Source: Micractinium sp. NFX-FRZ
Taxonomy: Eukaryota > Chlorophyta > Trebouxiophyceae > Chlorellales > Chlorellaceae
Length of the DNA: 64,000 nucleotides
Direction of reading: 5' to 3'
Assembly (NCBI GenBank): GCA_029339195.1
Contig: JAPTJF010000059.1
Coordinates: 1-64,000, forward strand
The position numbers were made by a program, and so were the translations under genes. The notes beneath the pieces are model-generated. The model had not been told where the DNA came from. It saw only the letters and a program-made list of their open reading frames with translations, and did no database searches. This document shows positions 49,945 through 59,805 of the stretch, piece after piece (positions within the stretch are counted from its first letter, which is position 1; each line of letters begins with the position of its first letter).

Positions 49945-52230
49945 TCAGAAGGCCATGCCAGGGGAGGGACTGGGCGAGGGGCCCATTGCCGGGGTCCCCA
50001 TGTCAATGTCCGACTGCTCAGAGTCGCCTGTGCCCTCCAGCAGCCCCTCTGCATCATCCATTGCCTCCCCACACTCAAAGGTTGCGTTCTGGGGCAGGCT
50101 GCGGGGGGCGGGCCGGGGAGGTGTGGGCAGGGGTAGCATGGGAGGCGGTCAGGCAGGCAGACGGGACAGCTGCTGATTGTGTTGCGGGTGTTGCATCGCA
50201 AGCACGCCTGTTCAACAGGGGAAACATGCCGACACCCACCCTGGTGCTACTCTGAGGCAGCTGATACGCGGCTTTACAGTGTGCACTGTTCGGGGAGGCG
50301 GGGCCTCCAAGGGATAGCCATCGTGCACTGCCCTACGGGTCTAGTGGAACCCCTGCCTCCTAGCCACCCTACCGCAGCGCTGAAGCTCAACCATGCACCC
50401 CCGCACGTCTGTGCACGCATGAGCACCAACCCACCAACGCCTCCTGGCACCCTCACCTACATGCCACACCCACGTGACCTCCTGCACTGCGTGCTGCGCC
50501 CCCCTCGCCACCCCCCTGCCGCGGTTGCACGCCCCCCTGCCCCCGCTCCCACCCCCGCCCCCCTTGCCCGCCCGCCACCAGTGCAGCGTGCTGCCGTGAG
50601 TGCAGCGTCACCACCCCACACCCACCAAGCCACTCTTGCACAACCCGATGATGGAAGCCAGTGTGCCACCGTCCACCAGCCTCTCCTGCTTTCCCACCTA
50701 CCTGTGCAGGGTGCTAACGAACTCGCTCTGATCGGTGGGCAGGGAGGCGGGGCAGGCCAGCTCCGATTGGACCCTGCAGCCGGGCGCGTGGGGCGGGCAG
50801 CAAGAATTGTTCGCGGGGGTGCACCACTCGTTCACGAGTGCAGATGGTCACAGCAAGCGGTTGCAATGGGCCAAAGACATCCCCCCTCCCCTGGCCCCAG
50901 CCCCAAGCGACCCACACGCATACACGGCGCCACATGTACAGGAAGCACAGCACGCCCAGCGTGCCCACCAGGATGTCTGCAGCTGGATGAGGTGCACCTC
51001 ACCACACACATGAAGTACTGACATGCACAGGGAGCACAGCATGCACAGCAGGCACAGCGCACCCACCAGGATGTCTGCAGCTGGATGAGGTACACCTCGC
51101 CGTACTGGCACACCGTCTTGCTGGAGGCTGCGGGGCGTGATGGCGCAGCAGCATGTGTGAGCAAGGACGTGTGTGTCTCGGAAGTGTGACAGGGTACAAA
51201 CAGGCAAGGGGGGTGCCGCCAGACAGGAGGCGGATAGACCATAAGGGGGCAGGCCGGCCTCAAGCCGTGCTTCCAGTGGAGCCGAGTGTGACGGCGGGGT
51301 TGGGCGGTGCGGACACAAGCACACACGTGCGCACAGATACGCATGTTAACATAAGCATGCATGCGCAGCCCGGCTCACTTGTGCCGTCGGGGTTGGTGGT
51401 GGACACATCCACGATGGCACGGTACGTGCCGCTGGCAGCGCCACACTCCCAGCTCGTGTACGTGCCTGTTCATGGGCGGGGCAGGGCGGGAAGGCAGGGT
51501 GGGCATGCTGTCACAACAAATGCCACAAAAAAGCTGCAGCATTGAAGCCAGCATGTGCAGGTGTAGCGCTCCAACTGCCCGGGCGGTAAGGCCCCCCGGC
51601 CCGCCCTGCAACCCACCACTGGGTGGGAAATCTGCCACAGCAGAAGCCGCGGCGTTGGTGCCAGCATGTGCAGGCACGTTTCCTGCCCCGCCCCACCCCG
51701 CAGCCCACCACACCACGCACCCACCAAGCCCGCCAGCATGGCCCCTGCCCTCCCCCACTCACCCGTCTCCTGGTACACCCTCCCCTCGTCGCCGTTGAAG
51801 TAGTTGTATGTGTATGTGTTGTTCAGCGTCCACCCCACCGCCAGCGTTTGTGGGAATGCTGTTGCCGGGTCCATTCGGATCACGTCCAGCAGGCCCTCCA
51901 GCACCGGCGGCCCCCCCGGCTTGCTCAGCGGCGCCAGCTGGGCTGCAGCAATTGGACGTCATCGGCCAGGCGTGTTGAGGGTGCAGAGGTGGGCACACGT
52001 AGTGGGCAGCAGAGGAGGGGCAGAGGGCAGAGGTGATTGCACATGGAGGCAGAGAGAGGTGAGATTTGGGCGTGGGAGGAGGGCAGGACAGCCAGGAGTG
52101 CGCGGGGAGGCGGGTGCAGGGGGCACAGCATAGGATCCAGCAGCCAGAGCGGCGGGTGGCTCCGCACACCTGCGGCTCCCAGCGCCAACCCTGCCAGCAG
52201 CGCCAGTGCTAGCCACCGTGTTCCCGCCAT
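49945..52230 (-). CDS. Unrecognised type I membrane protein (signal peptide, ectodomain, one TM)
   Basis: Exon 52170-52230 starts with ATG and a signal peptide (MAGTRWLALALLAGLALGAA). Exons 51763-51943 and 51379-51465 encode a beta-rich ectodomain (LEGLLDVIRMDPATAFPQ, NNTYTYNYFNGDEG with an N-glycosylation sequon, TYTSWECGAASGTYRAIVDV). Exon 51127 leftward gives SKTVCQYGEVYLIQLQ; two cysteines may pair. An exon near 50925-50990 encodes a membrane span DILVGTLGVLCFLYMWRR, then a short exon 50702-50725, and the last exon 49945-50088 encodes an acidic tail (CGEAMDDAEGLLEG, DSEQSDIDMG). The exon junction just before the span is unresolved because this segment is duplicated. The layout resembles ER single-pass proteins of the TRAP-alpha kind, but sequence similarity is not evident, so I leave the function open. 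Confidence 0.55.
50945..51110 (-). repeat. Duplicated exon segment at the TM junction
   Basis: About 45 bp (gcccaccaggatgtctgcag, ctggatgaggt, cacctc) occurs at 50966-51004 and again at 51058-51098, with flanking gcacagc blocks also repeated. The upstream copy in gene direction is coding (EVYLIQLQ); the other copy supplies the start of the TM exon. Confidence 0.85.
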
Positions 52231-52883
52231 CCTATCTGTGAGAGGAGCGGGACCAAACATGGACATCAGGTGACGCTCGTGGCAGCGCAGTGGGGCGATG
52301 CAGCAGGCGCCACTGCATCGACCGGCAAGCAGGGCGTGGCGGCGGCGGGCGGGAGGGCGCAAGGGGTGGCTGCTGCCTGCGCCGGACACGCAGCCTGCTG
52401 CAGGCCGCAATTCGGGGACATCTTTGACCGTGCAGAGCATCCGTGGGGGTACCTGGCCCGTGTTGCACGGTGCGAGAGAGATGCCGCCGCGATGTCGAAG
52501 ATCCCCTGCACTCACAAGCTAGATGCGTGTGTACAAGTCAAAGAGGGCCTCTTTCAGCGGAACGTGCATACGGGCACGCCCACAAAGAGCCCAGTGGGCG
52601 GGATTTCGCAAAGCCCGTGCAGGCAAGCTCCTCACCTGTTGCGGCTCAGGGATGGTTGCAAAGCAAATCGAAGGTGCGAAAAAACTGCGGGGGCTGCCGA
52701 TTGCTCTTGCTAGCACTGAGCTGATGAGCTGGCGGGCTGTAGTGGGCAAGCGCCGCACGGCAGCTTCACCAGCGTGCAGCGCCTGCCTCTCCAGCACCAT
52801 CCTGACCATGTTCACTGAACACCAGTTACAAACACGGGTCGTCAAGGATGATGCAAGCGAATCTTGTGAGGCTGCCTGCCCAT
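52231..52883. other. Intergenic
   Basis: Upstream region of the type I membrane protein gene and 3' flank of the RpiA-like gene. No exon supported. Confidence 0.45.
52826..52830 (-). promoter_or_regulatory. TGTAA poly(A) signal of RpiA-like gene
   Basis: TGTAA on the - strand 54 nt beyond the stop at 52884. Confidence 0.6.
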
Positions 52884-55449
52884 TCAGCTGCTCGCGCCCC
52901 CCGCCTCCAGCCTGTCACCGCGCCACGCCAGGCGCGTCGCCGCCCCATCCCGCCCCGCCACCACCGCTGCCGCCGCTATGTTGGCCATCAGTCCGTGAGC
53001 CACCACCCCTTCCACGCCCTCAATCTCTCGGGCAATGGAACCGTAGTCCGTGTCTTCGCCAAACAGCTTCATCCCCTCGTCTGCAGCGGGACACCGAGAG
53101 GGGCCAGGTTGATGCATGTTTGTGTCGGGTGCTGCCGGTGCACCCGGAAGAGCTTCAAATCTCGTCTGCAGCGGGACACCGAGAGGGGGCAGGTTGATGC
53201 ATGTTGTATCAGATTCAATCAGTGCAGCTACACTGCTTCACTCCCTTGTGTCTGCAGAGGGGGTGTGTGGGCAGGAGGCATCAGGTCGAAGCGTGGCCTG
53301 CAGCTCCTCCACACTTGGACTGCGGCGTCCCCTCGTGCACAGGGCAGGCAAGAAGATGCGGGGGCTGAGACAGCAATGAGGCCGCTCACACACTGTTCCT
53401 GTGTCACTCATGCCTGCCCACACAGCCTCGCCCCACCACGCCTGCAGCACATGCCCTCCCTTCCCATGCCCCCCACCCACTCACAAAAGTTGATGTCGAT
53501 CAGCGCGTGACCCTCTGCCGACACGTAGGGCAAGTCGCCGCCCCGCGGGCCCGCCCCCTCTTCCGTGGACCGCCTGGCAGGCAAACACACAAGGCGGGGG
53601 CAGGCGGCGGCAGGCACAGGCGGTTGGGGCAGGGAACAGGTGGAGGCACGCCTGCGGGAGGGCCTTCCGCTCCCCGCCCACCCCCCGCCAAAGCTGCCTG
53701 CCTCCGGCCCGGCGGCTGGCTGCGGCAGCGCACTGCGGCGGGCGTGGTTGTGCCTCACCGCCAGAGTTCGGCATCTCCGAGGAAGATGTCGTCCAGTTCC
53801 TCAGCACTGTCCTCAAAGCTCTCCTCCTGAAGAGGGCAAGGGAACAAGGTGGGAGAGGGAAGAAGAAAGAAGCAGGTCAGTTCCTCAGCGGTCGTCTCCC
53901 AGCTCCCCTCCTGGGGAGGGGGAACGCAAGGTGGAAAACAGGGTGCCAACAAGCAGGCCCCGCCAGCCCAGCCCACACGCCCACACGCCAGCCCAACTCG
54001 CCCCCCCACCTCAACCGCCACAGGCAGGCTCCCCCCCAGGCGGGGCACCACCACAGACGGGTCTGCAAGCACGACATTGGTGGTGGCTGCCGCCGCCAGC
54101 TCCCGCACACGGTGCAGCTGCGGCTGCACACAATGTGGGGACACGAGTGGGATTGGGGGGTTGGCGGAAGAGTGAAGGGGTGGCAGTGGGGACAGTGCCC
54201 TCAGCCGGTGCCCTCGGGCCCTGGCCGGCCCACGCCCTGCCCAGTCACTTGCCGCAGCGGGCCGCTGGCGCCTCCCACAACAGCAGGGACAGCCTGGGTC
54301 CCCTTAGCCCCCTGGCCTCCCTGCCCGCCTCCACCCTACCCCACCTGCGTGGGCCGCTGCCTGCGTCCAATCACAAAGGCCAGGGTCCCCTCCGAGTCAT
54401 CAGCCAGCTCGTCTGCCGCCTCAAAATAGAAGTCCAGCTTTCCGCCCGCCTCCTGCTCGTGGGGGCAAGCGAGGGTGGAGGGGGCAGGGCAGGCGGACAG
54501 GGGGCAGGCGGGTCAGAGGGTGAGGGGCGGAGGGTGCCAGGCAGGTGGCAGAGGGAGGGAGCTCAGTAGCCAGCCTGAGAAATGAGGACAGCTGAGAGAC
54601 AAAACATCAAAACAACGCTTCTGCTTGCCGCCGGTCTCGCGTGCATGAGTGTGCACGCTCCAACAGGTGCCGGGGGCAGGGCAGAGAGAGGGGTGGGCTG
54701 GAGCGCAGGCGGGTGACGAGCAGTGAGGGTCGGAGCAGGCAGGGCAGCTTCTGCCGGTGCTGATGCTGCCACCCTGCGCTCAGTCCGACGCTGATTTGGC
54801 CCACTCCGACGCCGCTTCGCAAACCCCCTTGCACCAGGCAGCGTGCAAACAGGAAATCGCACCTGCAGCGTTGTCAGGGGCACGCCGTGCAGTGCCGCTT
54901 CGGCGGCGGCCGCATCGGACGCTGGCACGACGCGCACGCCACGCAGCTTGCCACCCGCCAGCCGGGCCGCCAGCTCCTCCAGCAAGCAGCTCACCTACGG
55001 GGGTCACAGTTGTGGCAAAGCATACTAGGTTACAGTGGGTGCTGACATAACGGACAATACAAATAGGTGGGTCACGTGGACATCATGCGAGCATGGAAGC
55101 CCCAGCCGCCGCACCCACCCAGCAGCCCACTAGTGCTCACTGCGAGGCCCGTGCCAACACCGATGGTGGTCTCGTCCCGGAAGAAGGTTTTTGCAGCCAG
55201 GGCTGCGGCCGCACGTGCGTGCTGCTCCTCTGTGTCAACTGCGGTTGCGGGGGCCTCGTCGCTGCTGCTGCTGGCGGCGACTGGCAGGCGCGCCCGCTCG
55301 CGCCGCAGCTGCCGCCTCTGCTGCACCAGCCGGCAGGTAATTGCATGCACTGCTGGGCTGGCACGAGGCACCGGCTTGAAGCACAGCGAGCGGGGAACAG
55401 CGGCGTGGGCGCTGGCCGGCAAAAGCTGGCGCTCAAGAGCGGCGGTCAT
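52884..55449 (-). CDS. Divergent ribose-5-phosphate isomerase A-like protein (plant RPI4 type)
   Basis: Homologue of the pentose-phosphate/Calvin-cycle enzyme that interconverts ribose-5-P and ribulose-5-P. Seven exons: 55141-55449, 54863-54994, 54345-54452, 54010-54123, 53759-53826, 53485-53573 and 52884-53080; 1017 nt, 338 residues. MTAALERQLLPASAHA and a Ser/Arg-rich leader to VAASSSS look like a plastid transit peptide. Domain signs: IGVGTGLAVS (phosphate loop, normally GxGTGST), LRGVRVVPASD, HGVPLTTLQ, FEAADELADD (normally DGADE), VVLADPSVVVPRLGGSLPVAVE, LPYVSAEGHALIDINF and GVVAHGLMANIA. The conserved Lys after the DGAD motif and the first DGAD Asp are replaced, as in the divergent Arabidopsis RPI4 group as I recall it. 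Isomerase activity is therefore uncertain. It is head-to-head with the thioesterase gene. Confidence 0.84.
53074..53205 (-). repeat. Decoy copy of RpiA-like acceptor edge
   Basis: About 48 bp spanning the acceptor of exon 52884-53080 (ctcgtctgcagcgggacacc, gagaggggNcaggttgatgc) recurs almost unchanged at 53157-53203, giving a second perfect acceptor. Confidence 0.9.
53785..53935 (-). repeat. Decoy copy of RpiA-like exon 53759-53826 acceptor edge
   Basis: gtccagttcctcagcactgt, cctcaaagctctcctcctg at about 53791-53830 recur as gtcagttcctcagcggtcgt, ctcccagctcccctcctgg at about 53875-53915. Confidence 0.8.
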
Positions 55450-55727
55450 GTTTTCTCGGTCAGCAGATGCGCAACAGCGATCGATGGCGATGGCAATGTG
55501 CGGGCGGCAGATGGAATGCGGCGTTTCAGCCTGGCTGGCGCGCTGACACTCTGGCAACATGCAGAATCTACACCAGGCCGCAAAGGGCCTCTCGACAGGC
55601 TTCCAGCAAACGTTTGTGCGCTCATACCAATACGCGCGGGCTCCTGGGCACGGTCTCGGCCAGCTTGGACCCTCATCCTCCTCTCCCTGCGGCTGGCTCC
55701 CCGCCGGGTTCAACACCAGCAGCAGGC
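55450..55727. promoter_or_regulatory. Divergent intergenic promoter, RpiA-like / thioesterase
   Basis: 278 bp between two start codons facing away from each other; a compact bidirectional promoter is inferred. Confidence 0.5.
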
Positions 55728-58143
55728 ATGCTGCGCACGGCTCTAGCAGCCGCCGCCCGGAGGGGGCAGGGTGCGCCTGGCGCAGAGGGGGTTGTTGCCA
55801 CCTGCCGGGCGGCCCTAGGCAGCAGCGGCGGCGCCACCACCGCCGCCGCCGCGTGCGCAGTGACAGGCAGCCCTTGGGTGTCGACAGCATCCGCGGCAGC
55901 AGACCCTTGGCAGCAGGGCAGCAGCAGCAGCAGATGGCGGTCACATACATGGAGCAGCCGGCACCCGCGCAGCGGCTCTCAGTGGGAGGTGCTGCGCAAC
56001 CAGGTGGGGCCCAGTGGGCTGGCGCTGCGCTGGGGGTGGCTGCGCTGCGCTGTTCCGCCATGCTGTGCTGGTCGTCTCTCTGCTTTGCTGTGTTTTGCCG
56101 ATCACGCCACAAAGAATAAGGCAGCTGTGCGACCCGCGGAGGCTTCCCCCTGCCGGGCTGGGCGCCGCTACGAGGGTGGGCGAAGCCCGGGGTGAAGGGA
56201 CCCCTGGCCTCACTGAACGCTTGCGGGCTCTCCACAGCATCTCACCCGCTTGCTGGTTTTAGCCCCTTGCCCTGCAGGCTTTGACAACAATCTTCGCCAC
56301 AACAAGCCGCACGCCCTCTCTGCCCTCCTCGACCTACCCTTCCCCCTTTCCCCGCCTCCCCCCGTCCCCCGGCAGGGCTTTGACGTCAACCCCTGCAACA
56401 GCAAGCTGCACCCCTCGGTGACTGAGGCGGGCATTGAGCCGGACAGCGAGGAGGAGCTGTCGGTGCAGGAGGCGTACACGCCTGAGAGCAACTGCTGGGG
56501 CTGCGGTGAGTGAGATAGTGTTTGGGGAGACACATGGTGGTTGGAGGGGCGATGTCGCGGTGGGGAGCAAGGGGAAGGTGTCGATGCAGGAGGTTCACAC
56601 ATCCCTGAAAGCAACCCTGCTGGGGCCGCGGTGAGTGGGCTGGGCAGGGGTTGGGAGGGTCGCAGTGTGGTGAGCTGTCGTGGGGGAAAGCGAGGGGGAG
56701 GCGTTGGTGCAGAAGGCACGCTCCCTCGCAAGAGCAACGCTGCAGTGAGGCTGCAGTGAGGGGCGGGGCGTGGATGAGCGGTGCAGGGCGTTGGGGAGCA
56801 GGGGCAGAGCAGAGGTGACACCGGTGCGTGCATCGCGTCGACGGCAGCAAGCCCGCCACCCTGTAAACATGGCCGCTGGCGGCGGCCTGTTCTGCGCCGC
56901 TGTCGGGCCCCCCGTCTTGCCCTGCCCTCACCCAGCACCTCCCACCCCTTCTCCCTGGCTCCCTGCAGGCCCCGCCGCCGCCGACGGCCTGTTTCTGCGC
57001 AGCTACCGCGTCCCTGGCGGGCTGGAAGCTACGGTGGAGCTGCACGAAAAGTACTGCGCCTTCCCCGGTGAGTTGCGGCGTGCCGAGAGAGATCTAGAGA
57101 GCGAGGGGGGGGAGAGGAGAGGAGAGAGAGAGAAGGAGAGGAGGGGGACAGGGAGGGGGCGGGAGAAGAGAGAGAGAGAGCGCTGCAGAGCCGCACTGTA
57201 CTGGCACAACGCCTGTTCACCCGTTTGTGTCCGACCCATGCCCGCAGGCATCATCAACGGCGGCGTCGTCAGCGCCCTGTTTGACTGCCACGGCAACTGG
57301 ACCGCCGCCATTGCGCTGATGGACAAGGCTGCGCTGCCCAAGCCGCCGCTGACGCTGACCTACGAGATGCTGGTGAGGCGAGGGGGGCGTGGCATTCTGG
57401 CGGTTGGTTCTGGCGGTTTGTGCCCATATTTGTGTCCAACTTGTCCCATGTTGAGCGGTCAAGGTGAACGGCAAAGTGGCGCCTGGGGAGGAGGTATGAA
57501 CTCTGTGAAGGCGCCGGGCGCTCGCTCGTGGTTGAGCCGCTTGCTGATGGAACAGTGCGACCCGACCTGCCCAAGCCGACGCCTTTCACGCCGACGCGCT
57601 GCCACCGCCACCGCCAGCTGCCCCCGCTCCCACCCACCCCATACCCGCCTCACCTCTCCTCCCCCGTCACCTCACCCACCTCCTCCGGGCGCCCCACCCT
57701 CTCTCCTTCCTTCCCTCCCTCCTTGTACACCGTGTGCGTCTCAATTGTGTGCCTCCCTGCCCCCCCGCCCCCCCCCCGTGTGCCCTGCAGTGCACCTTCA
57801 AGGAGACTACCCCCCCAGGGGAGCCCCTCATCCTGCGCTCCCAGATTGTGCGCATCAAGGAGAGCGACTCGCCCGGCAACAAGGCCACCGTGCAGGTACT
57901 GCTGGCTGACCGATGGGGTTGAGCGATAGGGTTCTTTCCTTATGCAGCATACTTGGGGCAGGAGGCATGGTGGGGGTATCGCTGTTGGTGGCTGGAGGGG
58001 GAGTGGCGCCCCTGGCAGCAAGCCACCGTGCGGGCACGAGCCTGCACCCCTCCTCAAGGCAGGTGGCCCCCCTTCATCTGCATCTCTTGAGTGTTCTAAC
58101 TTGTAACAGATGCCCCCTTCAATACTGAGTGTCCCCAACACCG

Positions 58144-58190
<47 letters not shown>

Positions 58191-58302
58191 CCCCACCCCG
58201 CAGGTGGACATGAGCCTGTACCACTCTCTGGGGGGCCACGAGAAGCTGCTGGCCTCTTCAACCGGCATCTTCAAGAAGCTGGGCGCCCTGCGGGCCCTGT
58301 AG
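55728..58302 (+). CDS. Hotdog-fold acyl-CoA thioesterase-like protein (4HBT), organellar
   Basis: Likely hydrolyses an acyl-thioester. Six exons: 55728-56003, 56376-56505, 56969-57067, 57248-57372, 57791-57895 and 58204-58302; 834 nt, 277 residues. The first exon (MLRTALAAAARRGQG, Ala/Ser/Arg-rich) is a probable plastid or mitochondrial targeting sequence. The hotdog domain begins with NCWGCGP, the C-x-x-C-G-P..GL signature seen in THEM4/5-like and plant thioesterases, then GLFLRSYRVPGG, the helix region FPGIINGGVVSALFDCHGNW (the G..HGG..A..D active-site block, with Asn in place of the common His), PPLTLTYEML, and TPPGEPLILRSQIVRI. The end is TAG at 58300-58302. The substrate is unknown. Introns carry three decoy exon edges, a purine tract and a 46-C run. 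Confidence 0.9.
56272..56413 (+). repeat. Decoy copy of thioesterase exon 2 start
   Basis: Acceptor plus exon start at 56370-56413 (gcagggctttgacgtcaacc) has an upstream relative at about 56273-56312 (gcaggctttgacaacaatct), with acaagccgcac matching acagcaagctgcac. Confidence 0.75.
56430..56765 (+). repeat. Two decoy copies of thioesterase exon 2 donor edge
   Basis: The used edge (tcggtgcaggaggcgtacac, gcctgagagcaactgctggg, gctgcggtgagtg) is echoed at about 56578-56640 (tcgatgcaggaggttcacac, tggggccgcggtgagtg) and again at about 56703-56750 (ttggtgcagaaggcacgctc, acgctgcagtgagg). Confidence 0.8.
57085..57185 (+). repeat. Polypurine (GA-rich) tract in intron
   Basis: About 100 nt of almost pure G/A including two gagagagagag runs, in a thioesterase intron. 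Confidence 0.9.
58144..58189. repeat. Homopolymer run of 46 C
   Basis: Uninterrupted C run ending 14 nt before the acceptor of the last thioesterase exon. Its length is likely uncertain in the assembly. Confidence 0.95.
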
Positions 58303-58388
58303 GGGGCACTCCCTGTGTGGGCGCCCTCGGGGCCCTGTAGGGGGCACTCCTGGTGTGGGCGCCCTCGGGGCCCTGTAGGGCGGCGCCA
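58281..58388 (+). repeat. 38-bp tandem repeat across the thioesterase stop codon
   Basis: gggcgccctNcgggccctgt|agggggcactcc, the last codons plus TAG, is repeated nearly three times, so extra copies of the C-terminus and stop follow the real stop. Confidence 0.9.
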
Positions 58389-58405
58389 CATGTGGAGGGC
58401 CACTC

Positions 58406-58446
58406 AGGGCGCCTCTCTAACTCAGGGCGCTGCAGAGAGGCGCCCT
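58406..58446 (+). terminator. Perfect 13-bp hairpin in the thioesterase 3' region
   Basis: agggcgcctctct at 58406-58418 pairs exactly with agagaggcgccct at 58434-58446, leaving a 15-nt loop. It lies about 105 nt after the stop; a role in 3'-end formation or mRNA stability is only a guess. Confidence 0.6.
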
Positions 58447-59632
58447 TTGTGGGCTGAGCGGGGCGTTGAATCCTGGCTGGCCTGACGCCTGGCTGGCCTG
58501 GCTGCGCCGGGCCGGGCCTCAGCCGGGGGCATCCCCAAGGAACTGCCTGCCCTGTGAGCCCCTCTAGCCTAGCAGCCTAACCACCCCACAGCCCTCTGGG
58601 TCAACAACCGCTGGGCGCCTGGAGAGCGCTCTGGGGTTCTGCCCCCTGCCCGCACTGGCCTGTACTGGCTTGCCCTGGCATGTTGACACACGGAACGCAC
58701 GCGCTGCATGTGCTGTACTCCAACTGTCTCGTCGGCAGGCCATCCAGCTCGCCGCCTTCTTTCTTCCTTGCACCCCCCTCTTCTTTCCTCCTGTTGCGCC
58801 TCCGATGCCCTGCTAGCGCACCCGCCGCCTCAAGCCGGCATGGCTCGCATCCCCACCCCCCTCTCCGTTCTTTCTCGGCCTTCCATCGCCCCCAACAACG
58901 CACCAATGTCCCACGGAAACCTAACCCAACGAAAGCCAGCTGCTGCAGCTCCCCAACGCGCCCAGCATACCCCACACTTTTTCCCCAGCCTCAGCAGCAT
59001 TGCCCTGGCACACCATTCGCTCCACAGTGCATGTGCCTGTCCCCAGTGGGCCCCTGCCTCCCAAATTCACCATTCATCTTCCCCCGCACGCGCCTGCCCC
59101 CGCCAGGCTCCCAAGGGCCTGCGGCCCGCACCCTCCCTGTGAACATGGATACGCTGCACTCTGCTGCAAAAGGATGCACAGGCGTGAGGGGCGGGAAGGA
59201 CGGCGGGCAGGGCAGCCAGCTGTGCCAGCGACCAGAGGGTGATGATGGGCCGCCCAGGTGACAGCTGGCGCAACGTCTGGGGTGAGTAGGAGTCTGATTG
59301 GACTGTCCAGCGGGCACCAACCTGGGAGCAGAGCTGCACTGACAAGCGGCCTTCAAGCGCAGAGCGCAGCCAGTGAAGGTCAAAGGAGCATGCTGCCAGC
59401 AGTTGAGGAGGCTTCCATGCCGTAGCCCTTTACAGGGGCACCATGGCCGGCAGGCCCCTTTGTCGCCAGTGGGCATGGGGGCCACAATAAACATCCCGGC
59501 AGCCCGGCACCCTCATTAAACTGGGCTTCCGGTGGACGGCCGCAGCTGCCAACAACAAACATGCATACTGCAGTGTGGCGGCAGCAGGCGCCAACAGAAA
59601 CATGCGGCTGCCTGCCCAAAACAAAGCGGCCA

Positions 59633-59637
59633 TTACA
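59633..59637 (-). promoter_or_regulatory. TGTAA poly(A) signal candidate of TPLATE
   Basis: TGTAA on the - strand about 170 nt past the TPLATE stop. Confidence 0.5.
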
Positions 59638-59805
59638 TTTCACTGTTGCAGACAAAAAAGCACGTGTGTGCACGCACGGCGTATGGGGTCCTGGCAGCGC
59701 AGCAGGCAGCTGCTGCATCATGCTGTGATCGGTGCGCTCTGCATGAAGCGCCAGGGCGTGCTCTCAGTGGCCCCCCAGCCAGCGCCCTGGCCGCCGCCCC
59801 GTCGT

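Larger units (their letters stand above)
58303..59805. other. Convergent 3' flanks, 1.5 kb
   Basis: No exon on either strand that I can support. It contains the hairpin at 58406-58446 and a TGTAA for the - strand at 59633-59637. Confidence 0.45.
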
